Below are positions 30,200 through 39,163 of a stretch of 64,000 nucleotides of DNA, piece after piece. The notes beneath the pieces are model-generated. The model worked only from the letters and a program-made list of their open reading frames with translations. It was not told the origin of the DNA and made no database searches. Origin of the DNA: Peptacetobacter hiranonis (lineage in GTDB: Bacteria > Bacillota > Clostridia > Peptostreptococcales > Peptostreptococcaceae); assembly GCF_008151785.1 (NCBI RefSeq), contig NZ_CP036523.1, positions 372,001 to 436,000 of the forward strand, in the 5' to 3' direction. Within the stretch, counting starts at the first letter, position 1, and each line of letters starts with the position of its first letter. Made by a program: the position numbers and the translations under genes.

Positions 30200-32857
30200 A
30201 TGAAAGTTAAAAATAAAAAATGTATTCGTAATTTGAGTATCAAGCAATTTAAAGCTGGAAAAACTAGAAATTTAATTGCTGTTTTTGCGATTGCATTGAC
30301 TACATTACTGTTCACATCAATATTTACAATTGCATTTTCTATAAATGAAGGAATACAGGAATCAAATTTCCGCCAATGTGGTGGTTGGAGTCATGCTACT
30401 TTTAAGTATATGACAGAAGAACAATTTGAAAATATAAAAGATGATCCATTAATACAACAATATGGAAAAAGACGCTTTGTAGGAATGCCCTCAAAAGTGC
30501 CTTTTAATAAAAGTCATGTAGAAATTGGATACTCTGATAAAAATCAAGCTCACTTTATGTATTGTGACCCTGTAGAAGGAAGATTACCTAAAGAGGGAAC
30601 AAACGAAGCAGCAACAGATACAAAAGTACTTAAACTATTAGGAGTAAAGCCTAAAATAGGTGAAAAATTCACAATAACATTTGATGTAGATGGAAAAGAA
30701 ACAACACAAACTTTTACACTTAGTGGATATTGGGAATATGATGAAGCAATTGTAGCAAATCATGTATTAATTCCAGAAAGTAGAGCAGAGTCTATATTCA
30801 AAGAATTGAATGTCATCCCAGGAAAAACTGGTGATACTATGACTGGAAGTTGGAATATGGATGTAATGTTTAAAAATTCTAGAAATATATCTAAAAACGT
30901 GGAAACAGTACTTGAAAATCATGGATACCAAGAAGAAAATAATTCAAATGATGGTACATATATTTCAACTGGTATTAACTGGGGGTATAGTGGAGCACAG
31001 ATGTCAGAAAGTATGGATTACTCACTAGTGATTGCCATTGTACTTGTATTACTACTTATTATTTTTACAGGATATTTAATAATATACAATGTATTCCAAA
31101 TTTCTGTTGCAAATGATATTAGATTTTATGGATTATTAAAAACAATAGGTACAACCCCTCGCCAGCTTAAAAAAATTATTCGTCAACAGGCTATGCTTCT
31201 TAGCCTAATAGGAATACCATTTGGATTACTTTTTGGTTGGATAGTAGGAAAAGTTTTAACCGCAGCTGTAATGAAGCAGTTTGATGGACTTGTAAGCGTA
31301 GTTTCTATCAGCCCAGGTATATTTATTTTTGCTGTTGTGTTTACTCTATTTACAGTATGGATTTCTTGTATTAGACCTAGCAGAATAGCATCAAAAGTTT
31401 CTCCAATAGAAGCAGTTAGATACACAGAAGGAAGTAATATCAAAAAGAACTCTAAAAAAACATCTAAAAAAGTATCTCTTTGGGTAATGGCAAAGGAAAA
31501 TTTAGGTCGTAGTAAAGGAAAAACTATCATAACTGTGATATCTTTATCATTGGCAGTTGTTTTATTAAACTTCACAGTTGTAGTTACAAAAGGTTTTGAT
31601 ATGGATAAATACGTATCCAATTTTGTATCTACAGACTTTGTTGTGGCAAATGCTTCATATTTTAGTGGAGATAATTCATTTAGTGATGAAGAGGAAGTAT
31701 CGCCATCTGTTATAGATGAGATATCTAAGCAAAGTGGAATAACGGATAGTTGTAAAGTATACGGAAAGACTTCACATATACAAGAATTAATAACAGAAAA
31801 AGCCTATAGAAATAATTACAATCAGTATATGTCAAAAGAAGAGATAGATAATAATATAAAATTAGAAGAAAAAACAAAAGATGGACGTATTGCAGACGAT
31901 GTACAAATTTACGGAATGGAAAAATTTGCACTAGACAACTTAAAAGTTTGGGAAGGAGATCTTTCAAAAGTATATGAACCAGGAAGTAGAAATATTGCAG
32001 CTGTATATGTTGAAGATGATTACGGTAAACTAAGAAAAGACTCTCGGTGGGCAAAAATAGGAGATAAAGTTACACTTAGATATGTAGATGAGTTTGAATA
32101 CTATAATCCAGAAACAGGTGAAGTATATCCAGATGGAACTAATCTTGAACAAGTTCCTTTATGGAGCGCTAGGGCTAAAAAATATAAAGATGTTGAATAT
32201 ACAGTATCGGCAATAGTAACTGTGCCAACTGCATTATCTTATCGTTATTATGGACATGATGAGTTTATATTAAATGATAAGACTTTTATACAAGACTCTG
32301 GAACAGACTCTATAATGCTATATGCATTCAACACTACAAAGAAATCAAATTCAAACATGGAAACTTTCCTTAAAGATTACACAACAAAACAAAATCAAGA
32401 ATACGACTATGAAAGCAAGGAAAAATATGTATCAGAATTTGAAAGTATGCGCTCTATGTTCTTATTAATGGGTGGAGCACTAAGCTTTATAGTAGGATTA
32501 ATAGGAATACTTAACTTCTTCAATGCAATTCTTACAAGTATAATTACTAGAAAAAGAGAATTTGCAATGCTACAATCTGTTGGTATGACAGGAAAACAGC
32601 TAAAAACTATGCTAGTATACGAAGGTTTATACTACGCTTTAGGAGTTGGAGTTCTTTCTCTAGGTCTATCAATAGTATTAAATCCATTTATTGGAAAAAC
32701 TATAGAAAATATGTTTTGGTTCTTTACTTACAAATTTACAATAACATCAATTTTAATAGTTATGCCTATGTTTATCCTATTAGGGATAGTATTACCACTA
32801 GTAATTTACAAATTTGTATCTAAAGCAACAATTGTTGAAAGATTGAGAGAGAATTAG
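30200..32857 (+). CDS. FtsX-domain ABC transporter permease, duplicated form
   Basis: 885 residues from ATG 30200 (SD GGGGGTGG; an upstream in-frame GTG at 30191 overlaps it). The layout is one membrane helix (about 20-40), a large outside domain (about 45-270), an FtsX three-helix bundle (about 275-400), then the same pattern again: helix near 440-460, outside domain about 470-755, final FtsX bundle (about 765-880). This 1+3+1+3 arrangement differs from BceB-type permeases, which have one large outer loop. Likely role: resistance to or sensing of antimicrobial peptides, with the kinase and regulator upstream. Substrate is unknown. Confidence 0.88.
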   Translation: MKVKNKKCIRNLSIKQFKAGKTRNLIAVFAIALTTLLFTSIFTIAFSINEGIQESNFRQCGGWSHATFKYMTEEQFENIKDDPLIQQYGKRRFVGMPSKVPFNKSHVEIGYSDKNQAHFMYCDPVEGRLPKEGTNEAATDTKVLKLLGVKPKIGEKFTITFDVDGKETTQTFTLSGYWEYDEAIVANHVLIPESRAESIFKELNVIPGKTGDTMTGSWNMDVMFKNSRNISKNVETVLENHGYQEENNSNDGTYISTGINWGYSGAQMSESMDYSLVIAIVLVLLLIIFTGYLIIYNVFQISVANDIRFYGLLKTIGTTPRQLKKIIRQQAMLLSLIGIPFGLLFGWIVGKVLTAAVMKQFDGLVSVVSISPGIFIFAVVFTLFTVWISCIRPSRIASKVSPIEAVRYTEGSNIKKNSKKTSKKVSLWVMAKENLGRSKGKTIITVISLSLAVVLLNFTVVVTKGFDMDKYVSNFVSTDFVVANASYFSGDNSFSDEEEVSPSVIDEISKQSGITDSCKVYGKTSHIQELITEKAYRNNYNQYMSKEEIDNNIKLEEKTKDGRIADDVQIYGMEKFALDNLKVWEGDLSKVYEPGSRNIAAVYVEDDYGKLRKDSRWAKIGDKVTLRYVDEFEYYNPETGEVYPDGTNLEQVPLWSARAKKYKDVEYTVSAIVTVPTALSYRYYGHDEFILNDKTFIQDSGTDSIMLYAFNTTKKSNSNMETFLKDYTTKQNQEYDYESKEKYVSEFESMRSMFLLMGGALSFIVGLIGILNFFNAILTSIITRKREFAMLQSVGMTGKQLKTMLVYEGLYYALGVGVLSLGLSIVLNPFIGKTIENMFWFFTYKFTITSILIVMPMFILLGIVLPLVIYKFVSKATIVERLREN

Positions 32858-32905
32858 TAATGAAAATAATTTGTTTTTAAAGTATAATTAAATAAAGAAA
32901 TTAAA

Positions 32906-32938
32906 CAGCCTGAAAAATATTTTTTCAGGCTTTTTTTG
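32906..32938 (+). terminator. Terminator after the ABC permease
   Basis: AGCCTGAAAAA / TTTTTCAGGCT stem, 3-4 nt loop, seven T residues. Confidence 0.9.
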
Positions 32939-32955
32939 AAGGCGGTGGTTTTTCT

Positions 32956-34050
32956 ATGAATAAGCACACAAAAGTATATTTAAACAGAAATGAATTTGGG
33001 ACAGTTTCGGGTATAAAATTTATCGAGCTACATTATGCAGACCTTACAGAATTTTACTACCCAATAGACCTATTAGTCCTTGCATCATATAAATACCATG
33101 AGGGATCTACACAGAAGGCATTTGAAAAAAGCTTCATGGAAAAATACGGAATGTCTATGAAAGAAATACAAGAAGAGGCAGCTTTAGATTTAAATAAGTC
33201 ACTTGGAGTTTGGATGTCTAAGGAATTTGACGTTGAAAAGGTAGGATTTAAAAGAATTGCCTGTATAGAATTAGATGATAGAACAATAACTGCTGAATGT
33301 TTTGCAGAGAGAATAAGAAATCTATTTGCGGTGATAAATCTTGCAGATGGTATTGGTATAAATATAGAAAATATTGCAATGCCTGTTATGGGTTCTTGTT
33401 TAAAAAATCTACCAGACGATGAAATTCTCAGCATACTTGTAGAGCAGAGTAGATTTGCTATGGAAAAGACATATAACCTAGACGGGATATACATAGTCGA
33501 TAACGATAGAGAAAGGGTTATGAAATTTGACCGGAAAATGAATGAAATCCTAAACAGAACTGATGTAGATCAGGAAAATGTGTTTAGTGATGAGCAATGC
33601 GACGAAATTCTTTGCGATATGTGGTCTAAGATGAAATACTACAGAGAGCAGGTTACTTCTGGAAAATTCAAGAAAAGAGATAGAAGTGATGTTCTAATTG
33701 AGTTTGAAGCAAGAATTGAGAGCAGAGAACTTAGACAGTTCGAGTTCTGCGTGTTGGCTAGAAAAATGTTAGAGTTTATCATATACGATATCGGTGGGGA
33801 TAAGGCTGGAAACAGAAACCTATTCCAGAGAATTGAGTATATGAGAAAGACAGAACTTGCATCTCCAAGAATTACTGCGTATATGCATATAATTAGGGCA
33901 TTTGGAAATGCTGAGGTTCACACAGATGAAGAAGTAGAATATTCAATAGAAGAAAACTACTTAGATAGACAGATACTTGTAGAGTGTTTATCTAGGGTGG
34001 TTGATTATTGGATTGCTTATAAATATAGAAGTAACAAGAAGACTAAATAG
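32956..34050 (+). CDS. Macro-like / DUF4145-like two-domain protein linked to uvrC
   Basis: 364 residues; I do not recognise a named family member. The N-terminal half (about 1-190) has a macro-domain-like pattern: a strand at PIDLLVLASYKY, GSTQKAFEKSF, a helix with SLGVWMSKEF, then ENIAMPVMGSCLKNLP and LDGIYIVDND. The C-terminal half (about 245-355) resembles DUF4145/HEPN-like domains: LARKMLEFIIYDIGGDKAGNRNLFQRIEYM and RITAYMHIIRAFGNAEVHTDEE. It begins 17 nt after a terminator and ends 11 nt before uvrC, so it is the promoter-proximal gene of the uvrC unit. A role in ADP-ribose or nucleotide signalling in DNA damage is speculation. SD is GGCGGTGG. Confidence 0.6.
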   Translation: MNKHTKVYLNRNEFGTVSGIKFIELHYADLTEFYYPIDLLVLASYKYHEGSTQKAFEKSFMEKYGMSMKEIQEEAALDLNKSLGVWMSKEFDVEKVGFKRIACIELDDRTITAECFAERIRNLFAVINLADGIGINIENIAMPVMGSCLKNLPDDEILSILVEQSRFAMEKTYNLDGIYIVDNDRERVMKFDRKMNEILNRTDVDQENVFSDEQCDEILCDMWSKMKYYREQVTSGKFKKRDRSDVLIEFEARIESRELRQFEFCVLARKMLEFIIYDIGGDKAGNRNLFQRIEYMRKTELASPRITAYMHIIRAFGNAEVHTDEEVEYSIEENYLDRQILVECLSRVVDYWIAYKYRSNKKTK

Positions 34051-34061
34051 GAGGACAGAAT

Positions 34062-35885
34062 TTGTTTGATATACAGGAACATTTAAAACAACTTCCAGAA
34101 CAACCTGGAGTTTATATAATGAAAGATGCTTTTGATAATGTAATATACGTTGGAAAAGCTGTCGTACTTAAAAACAGAGTTAGACAGTATTTCCAATCGT
34201 CTAAAAATCATTCATCAAAAGTAAAATCAATGGTAAAAAATATCAGAAGTTTTGAATATATAATAACCGACTCTGAAACAGAGGCACTGATACTAGAGTG
34301 TAACTTGATAAAAAGATATAAACCAAAGTACAATGTACTACTTAGAGATGATAAGACATATCCTTATATAAAAGTTACTACAAATGAGGATTTTCCTAGA
34401 GTGATAAAAGTTAGAAAAGTAGCTAAGGATAAGGCGAAATACTTTGGACCGTATACAAATATAACTGCTGTAAACGACACACTTGAGGTAATCAGGGATA
34501 CATATCCTATAAGAACATGTAAAATAGATATAGACAGAGCTATAAAGAATAAAATGAGACCATGTTTAAACTATCATATAAAGAAATGTATGGGGCCTTG
34601 TACTGGCAAAGTTTCAAAGGAAGAGTACAGACAGATGATAGATGAGGTTATTATGTGTCTTTCTGGAAAGGAAGAGAAGCTTGTAGAAATTCTTACTGAA
34701 AAAATGCAAAAATGTGCAGCTGACTTTAGATTTGAAGAAGCTGCAGTTTACAGAGATAAGATAAAAAGTTTAGAAGAAATGGTTCAAAAGCAGAAGATAG
34801 ACACAAATACACTAGACTTAAATCAAGATATTATCGCTATGGCTAGGGCAAATAACGAGGCTTGTGTTCAGATTTTCTTTGTAAGAAATGGGAAAATTGT
34901 AGGAAGAGAGCACTTCATATTAGAAGGAGTTATGGATAGCAGCAGAGAATCAATACTTGGATCATTTGCTAAGCAGTTCTATATGGAGCAAGAGTATATT
35001 CCAAAAGAGATAATTATCGAGGATGAAATAGAAGATCAGGGAATATTAGAGGACATACTTACTGCTAAGAAAGGACAAAAAGTTGTCATAAGAGTTCCTC
35101 AGAAGGGCGAGAAAAAGAGCCTAGTTGAAATGGTTAGAAAAAATGCACTTGAGTACTTAGAAAAATTCTCGGATATGAATAAGAGAAAGTATGAAAAGAG
35201 TATAGGTGCGCTTGAGGAATTAAAGAATTTACTAGAATTGGAAGAACTACCTATAAGAATAGAGTCTTTTGATATTTCTAATATACAGGGTGTAGACTCA
35301 ATTGGATCTATGGTAGTTTACACAAATGGTAAGAAAGATAAAAAAGAGTACAGAAGATATAAAATCAAGACTGTAATAGGGCCAAATGACTACGACTCTA
35401 TGGCTGAAATCCTAGAAAGAAGGATAAAACATGGAAATCTGCCAGACTTAATTCTTCTGGATGGAGGTAAAGGTCAGGTTGGTGCTGTCAGAAAAGTATT
35501 TGACAGATACGGAATTGATATACCTCTTTGGGGAATGTACAAAGATGATAAGCACAGAACCAAAGGGCTGATAAATGAAACTAGAGAAATTGAATTATCA
35601 AAAACTAGCAACCTATACAGATTTGTAGCTGGAATTCAGGAAGAGGTTCATAATTATGCGATAACATACCACAGAAGTCTTAGGGATAAAAAACTTACAA
35701 AATCAGAGTTAGACAATATCCCAGGAGTTGGAGATAAGAGAAAAAAAGCTCTACTTGCAAAATTCAAGACTTTAGAAGGTATAAAAAATGCGACACTAGA
35801 AGAGCTTGAAGACACAGAAACTATGAACTCTACAGTCGCTGAAAAAGTATATGATTTCTTTAGAGAAAAAGAGCAAGGACTATAA
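34062..35885 (+). CDS. uvrC: Excinuclease ABC subunit C
   Basis: 607 residues from TTG 34062 (SD AGGAGG, 8-nt spacing). UvrC makes the two incisions in excision repair. The N-terminal GIY-YIG nuclease is visible (GVYIMKDAFDNVIYVGKA, about 16-33). A zinc/Fe-S-type Cys set follows (CLNYHIKKCMGPCTGKV), then a UVR motif (about 205-240), the RNase H-like endonuclease (ESFDISNIQG ... LLDGGKGQV) and C-terminal helix-hairpin-helix repeats (NIPGVGDKRKKALLAKF). It is separated from uvrBA by the two-component/ABC cassette. Confidence 0.97.
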   Translation: MFDIQEHLKQLPEQPGVYIMKDAFDNVIYVGKAVVLKNRVRQYFQSSKNHSSKVKSMVKNIRSFEYIITDSETEALILECNLIKRYKPKYNVLLRDDKTYPYIKVTTNEDFPRVIKVRKVAKDKAKYFGPYTNITAVNDTLEVIRDTYPIRTCKIDIDRAIKNKMRPCLNYHIKKCMGPCTGKVSKEEYRQMIDEVIMCLSGKEEKLVEILTEKMQKCAADFRFEEAAVYRDKIKSLEEMVQKQKIDTNTLDLNQDIIAMARANNEACVQIFFVRNGKIVGREHFILEGVMDSSRESILGSFAKQFYMEQEYIPKEIIIEDEIEDQGILEDILTAKKGQKVVIRVPQKGEKKSLVEMVRKNALEYLEKFSDMNKRKYEKSIGALEELKNLLELEELPIRIESFDISNIQGVDSIGSMVVYTNGKKDKKEYRRYKIKTVIGPNDYDSMAEILERRIKHGNLPDLILLDGGKGQVGAVRKVFDRYGIDIPLWGMYKDDKHRTKGLINETREIELSKTSNLYRFVAGIQEEVHNYAITYHRSLRDKKLTKSELDNIPGVGDKRKKALLAKFKTLEGIKNATLEELEDTETMNSTVAEKVYDFFREKEQGL

Positions 35886-35916
35886 AACGATATAGATATT
35901 AAAAAAGGAGAAAACT

Positions 35917-36846
35917 ATGGAAAATAAGGTAAACATATTGGATGTAATAAACGCATTAGATTTAGAAGTTATAAATTTTCCAGATGATGGAAAAGATCAT
36001 TTTGTAACTACACCAGAGCTTAACAGACCAGGGTTACAGTATGCTGGATTTTTTGAATACTTTACATCAGAAAGAATTCAGATAATAGGTAAGAGTGAGT
36101 ACGCATATTTTGCAACAATAGACGATGAAACTAGAAAAGAAAGACTTGAAAAACTATTTTCTTACGATATTCCAGCGGTAATAATTTCAAGAGATATGGA
36201 GGTAAAACCAGATTTCTTAGAAATAGCAGAAAAACACGATATAATAGTATTAAAATCGAATAGAAATACTACAAGATTGATAAATAAATTATCAAACTAC
36301 CTTGAAACTAGAATGGCTAAGTATGAAACTGTACATGGTGTTTTAGTAGATATATACGGTGTCGGTGTGCTTATCAAAGGCGAAAGTAGTGTTGGTAAAT
36401 CAGAAACTGCACTTGAATTAGTTCAGAGAGGACACAGACTTGTTGCCGATGATGCTGTTGAGATAAGAAAAACAGACGAAAACACATTAATTGGACAGGC
36501 TCCAGAACTTTTAAGACATTTCATGGAAATAAGAGGTATAGGAATACTAGATGTAAAAACTCTTTACGGGGTTAGAGCTGTAAAAACTAGCCACGACATA
36601 GGTCTTGTAATATACCTTGAGTCATGGGATAAAAACAAGTACTATGACAGACTTGGTTTAGATAGAGAGTATGAAAATATAATGGGTGTACAGATAGAAA
36701 AAATGACTGTACCTGTAAAACCAGGAAGAAACACATCTATGATACTAGAAGTTGCTGCTATGAACTATAGACAGCGTGGAATGGGATATGATGCAGCTGA
36801 AGAATTTACTAAAAAATTAAATCAGCTACTTCAGAGCGATAGATAG
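35917..36846 (+). CDS. hprK: HPr kinase/phosphorylase
   Basis: 309 residues. HprK phosphorylates HPr at Ser46 and so controls CcpA-dependent carbon catabolite repression. The C-terminal kinase domain has H140 (VHGVLVDI), P-loop GESSVGKS (155-162), DDAVEI and the family signature EIRGIGILDVKTLYG (about 204-218). The N-terminal domain (1-130) is the usual DRTGG-like partner. SD AAAAGGAG precedes ATG 35917, 31 nt after uvrC. Its transcript ends at the long hairpin 36858-36938. Confidence 0.96.
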   Translation: MENKVNILDVINALDLEVINFPDDGKDHFVTTPELNRPGLQYAGFFEYFTSERIQIIGKSEYAYFATIDDETRKERLEKLFSYDIPAVIISRDMEVKPDFLEIAEKHDIIVLKSNRNTTRLINKLSNYLETRMAKYETVHGVLVDIYGVGVLIKGESSVGKSETALELVQRGHRLVADDAVEIRKTDENTLIGQAPELLRHFMEIRGIGILDVKTLYGVRAVKTSHDIGLVIYLESWDKNKYYDRLGLDREYENIMGVQIEKMTVPVKPGRNTSMILEVAAMNYRQRGMGYDAAEEFTKKLNQLLQSDR

Positions 36847-36857
36847 ATTATATTGAG

Positions 36858-36938
36858 AAAGAGGGAGATACTGTCTATTTACGCTCCAGGCAATCAAGTT
36901 GCATTGTCGCTGTAAATAGACAGTATAACTCCCTCTTT
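36858..36938 (+). terminator. Long hairpin after hprK with conserved 29-nt loop
   Basis: The 5' arm 36858-36882 (AAAGAGGGAG + ATACTGTCTATTTAC) pairs with 36912-36938 with a 2-nt bulge. The loop 36883-36911 reads GCTCCAG-GCAA-TCAAG-TTGC-ATTGTCGCT, where GCAA and TTGC can form an inner stem. No T-run follows. The same loop occurs in the hairpin after cls, in the same sense relative to its gene. Confidence 0.8.
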
Positions 36939-37136
36939 ATACAATAAAACTATTAACCGCAGATGAAGGATCTGATAAATAATTTTTTCAGTAAATTCTT
37001 CAGCTTGCTACTAATAAGTAGGTTAATAGGGATAAAGGTGATAAAAATATTACTTTATTTTATTATTTTATAATCTTTGATGAGTCAATGCGGTGAGCTA
37101 TGATTACTATTCACCAGTTTTAAAAACTTAGGAAAT

Positions 37137-37201
37137 AAAAAAACATCTATTTGTAGCGACAATGCAGCTTGACTGCCTGGAGCCTAAAATAGATGTTTTT
37201 T
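37137..37201 (-). terminator. Terminator of cls with the same conserved loop
   Basis: On the minus strand the stem AAAAACATCTATTT / AAATAGATGTTTTT encloses GCTCCAG-GCAG-TCAAG-CTGC-ATTGTCGCT (37183-37155), and a T-run ends the structure. Compared with the hprK hairpin the inner stem pair A-T is replaced by G-C, a compensatory change. Confidence 0.85.
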
Positions 37202-37211
37202 ATTTACCGTT

Positions 37212-38669
37212 TTATAAAACTGGTGAAAGTAATCTAGATATAGATTCTTTGATTTTTATGTATGTAGATCTGCTTTCGTATATTTCTTTTGTTATTTCTC
37301 TAGAGTTTTCGATATCTCTTTCAAATATCATTCTCTGTTCTCTTGCTTTTTCTTCTGAGTAGATAAATGCATTTACTTCGAAGTTAAGCTCGAAGCTTCT
37401 TATATCCATGTTTGCAGTTCCTATAGAAGCAACTGAGTCATCGTAAACTATTGTTTTAGCATGTAAGAATGCATCTTCTCCGTAAGTGTATATTTTTGCA
37501 CCATAGTCTAAAAGTTCTCCTGCATAAGAGTATGATGCCCAGTATACGAATGGATGGTCGGGTTTTGAAGGTATCATTATTCTTACGTCTACACCAGATA
37601 GACAAGCTACTTTTAGTGTTTCCATTAAAGTTTTGTCTAGTATTAAGTATGGACTCTGGATATATACATAATCTCTAGCCTTCTGTATCATCTTCATATA
37701 TCCGTATTTTATTTCGTCTAATTCTGTTATATCGGGACCACTTGAAACAATCTGAATTCCGACATTTCCGTTTGATTTTTCTCTTTTTTTAGTGAAGTAT
37801 TTCGCTAAATCAAGGTTTTCTTTAGTAGTGTATCTCCAGTCAAGAAGAAATCTCATACTTAAGTCGATTACGCAGCTACCTGTAAGTTTGATATGAGTAT
37901 CTCTCCATTCTCCAAATTTTGGATCTCTTCCCAGGTATTCATCACCTACGTTAAATCCTCCAACAAATCCAACCTTACCATCTATAACAACTATCTTTCT
38001 GTGGTTTCTAAAGTTTATGTTGAAGTTGATTATATTTAAGAATGAAGGGAAGAAGTTAGCAACCTGAACACCAGCTTCTTTCATTTCTTTTACAGCTTTT
38101 TTGCTTAGGTTTCTACCACCAACAGCATCGTATAGAAGTCTAACTTCTACACCAGCCTGAGCTTTTTCTTTAAGTATTTCTATGATTTCTTTCCCTATTC
38201 TATCGTCTTTAAATATATAGAACTGGATGTTTATATATTCTTCAGCTTTTTTTAGCTCTTCAAGAAGCGAGTTGAAGAACATATTAGATTCTGGATAAAT
38301 ATCTACGTCGTTGTCCGCAGTAAAGTGGGCATTGTTTGAATTTGCTAGTGTGTAGATAATATCCTTATTTTCATCTAAGTATGGGTCTAAATTAGACTCG
38401 ATTTCTACATAAGATTCTAATATTTTATTCTTTATAACCTTATCTTCTTTTTCCTTAACTCTGAACATATTATTCTTTGCAATACTTCTACCAAACATCG
38501 CATATAATATGAACCCAACTGGAGGAACAAGAACTAGGATAACTATCCAAGTAAGAGTATTGTCTATATTTCTTTTTCCTCTAAAAATAAGATCAATAAC
38601 AAGAATAAAGTTTATGAGATATATTGTTGTAAGTATAATCTCAAACAATGATAATGGTAAATTTTCCAA
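37212..38669 (-). CDS. cls: Cardiolipin synthase
   Basis: 485 residues from TTG 38669, with GAGAGGAG upstream. Two N-terminal membrane helices (about 7-27 and 40-60) are followed by two phospholipase-D HKD motifs, HRKIVVIDGKVGFVGGFN (about 217-234) and HAKTIVYDDSVASIGTANMD (about 395-414). The enzyme joins two phosphatidylglycerol molecules to make cardiolipin at the membrane. It is the only minus-strand gene between hprK and murB, which lie closer together in related genomes, so it was probably inserted here. Its terminator at 37137-37201 carries the unusual loop described there. Confidence 0.94.
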   Translation of the reverse strand: MENLPLSLFEIILTTIYLINFILVIDLIFRGKRNIDNTLTWIVILVLVPPVGFILYAMFGRSIAKNNMFRVKEKEDKVIKNKILESYVEIESNLDPYLDENKDIIYTLANSNNAHFTADNDVDIYPESNMFFNSLLEELKKAEEYINIQFYIFKDDRIGKEIIEILKEKAQAGVEVRLLYDAVGGRNLSKKAVKEMKEAGVQVANFFPSFLNIINFNINFRNHRKIVVIDGKVGFVGGFNVGDEYLGRDPKFGEWRDTHIKLTGSCVIDLSMRFLLDWRYTTKENLDLAKYFTKKREKSNGNVGIQIVSSGPDITELDEIKYGYMKMIQKARDYVYIQSPYLILDKTLMETLKVACLSGVDVRIMIPSKPDHPFVYWASYSYAGELLDYGAKIYTYGEDAFLHAKTIVYDDSVASIGTANMDIRSFELNFEVNAFIYSEEKAREQRMIFERDIENSREITKEIYESRSTYIKIKESISRLLSPVL

Positions 38670-39163
38670 AAAAAAATCTCCTCTCTTAAAAAAATTATTT
38701 AGTTTTCGTAAATTAAAAATTGAAATGAAATATATATTTAATTCCGGATATTTCTCCGTTAAAAATAAATATGTAGTAATTTAATAAATGACTACTACAT
38801 ATCTATTATGACTATTAAAACATATAATAATGAAACTTTTCAATAGGAAAACATAAAAATAATGAAAACTTCATAGAAAACACAAATTTGAAAAGGAAAG
38901 AGTTTCTGTAAATTGATGCTTTCAAAAGTTCAAATTATTTGGCGTAGATATTGTTATTTTCAGAGATTTAATTTATTATATTAATATATAATTGGGTGTA
39001 TAATGCACTAATTTTAGCTTATATAGAAAATTTTAGAGAATTTAATTTTTAAAAAGTCGATTTAATAATAAATTCATCGATATATTATAACAAAACAATA
39101 TAAAATAGAAGATTAGATGATATTTGATATAGAGAATTTTTATAATTCAAGGAGGCGTTTAGA
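38670..39163. other. Divergent intergenic region cls / murB
   Basis: 494 bp, very AT-rich, separating divergent cls and murB. It must contain both promoters, but I see no convincing -35/-10 pair and no gene, repeat or riboswitch-like structure. Confidence 0.4.

Larger units (their letters stand above)
36847..37211. other. Convergent intergenic region hprK / cls
   Basis: 365 bp between facing genes. It contains two hairpins that share a 29-nt loop (36858-36938 and 37137-37201) and, at 37100-37127, an inverted near-copy of the 3' end of cls. The sequence between (36945-37095) shows no gene and no clear promoter. Confidence 0.6.
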
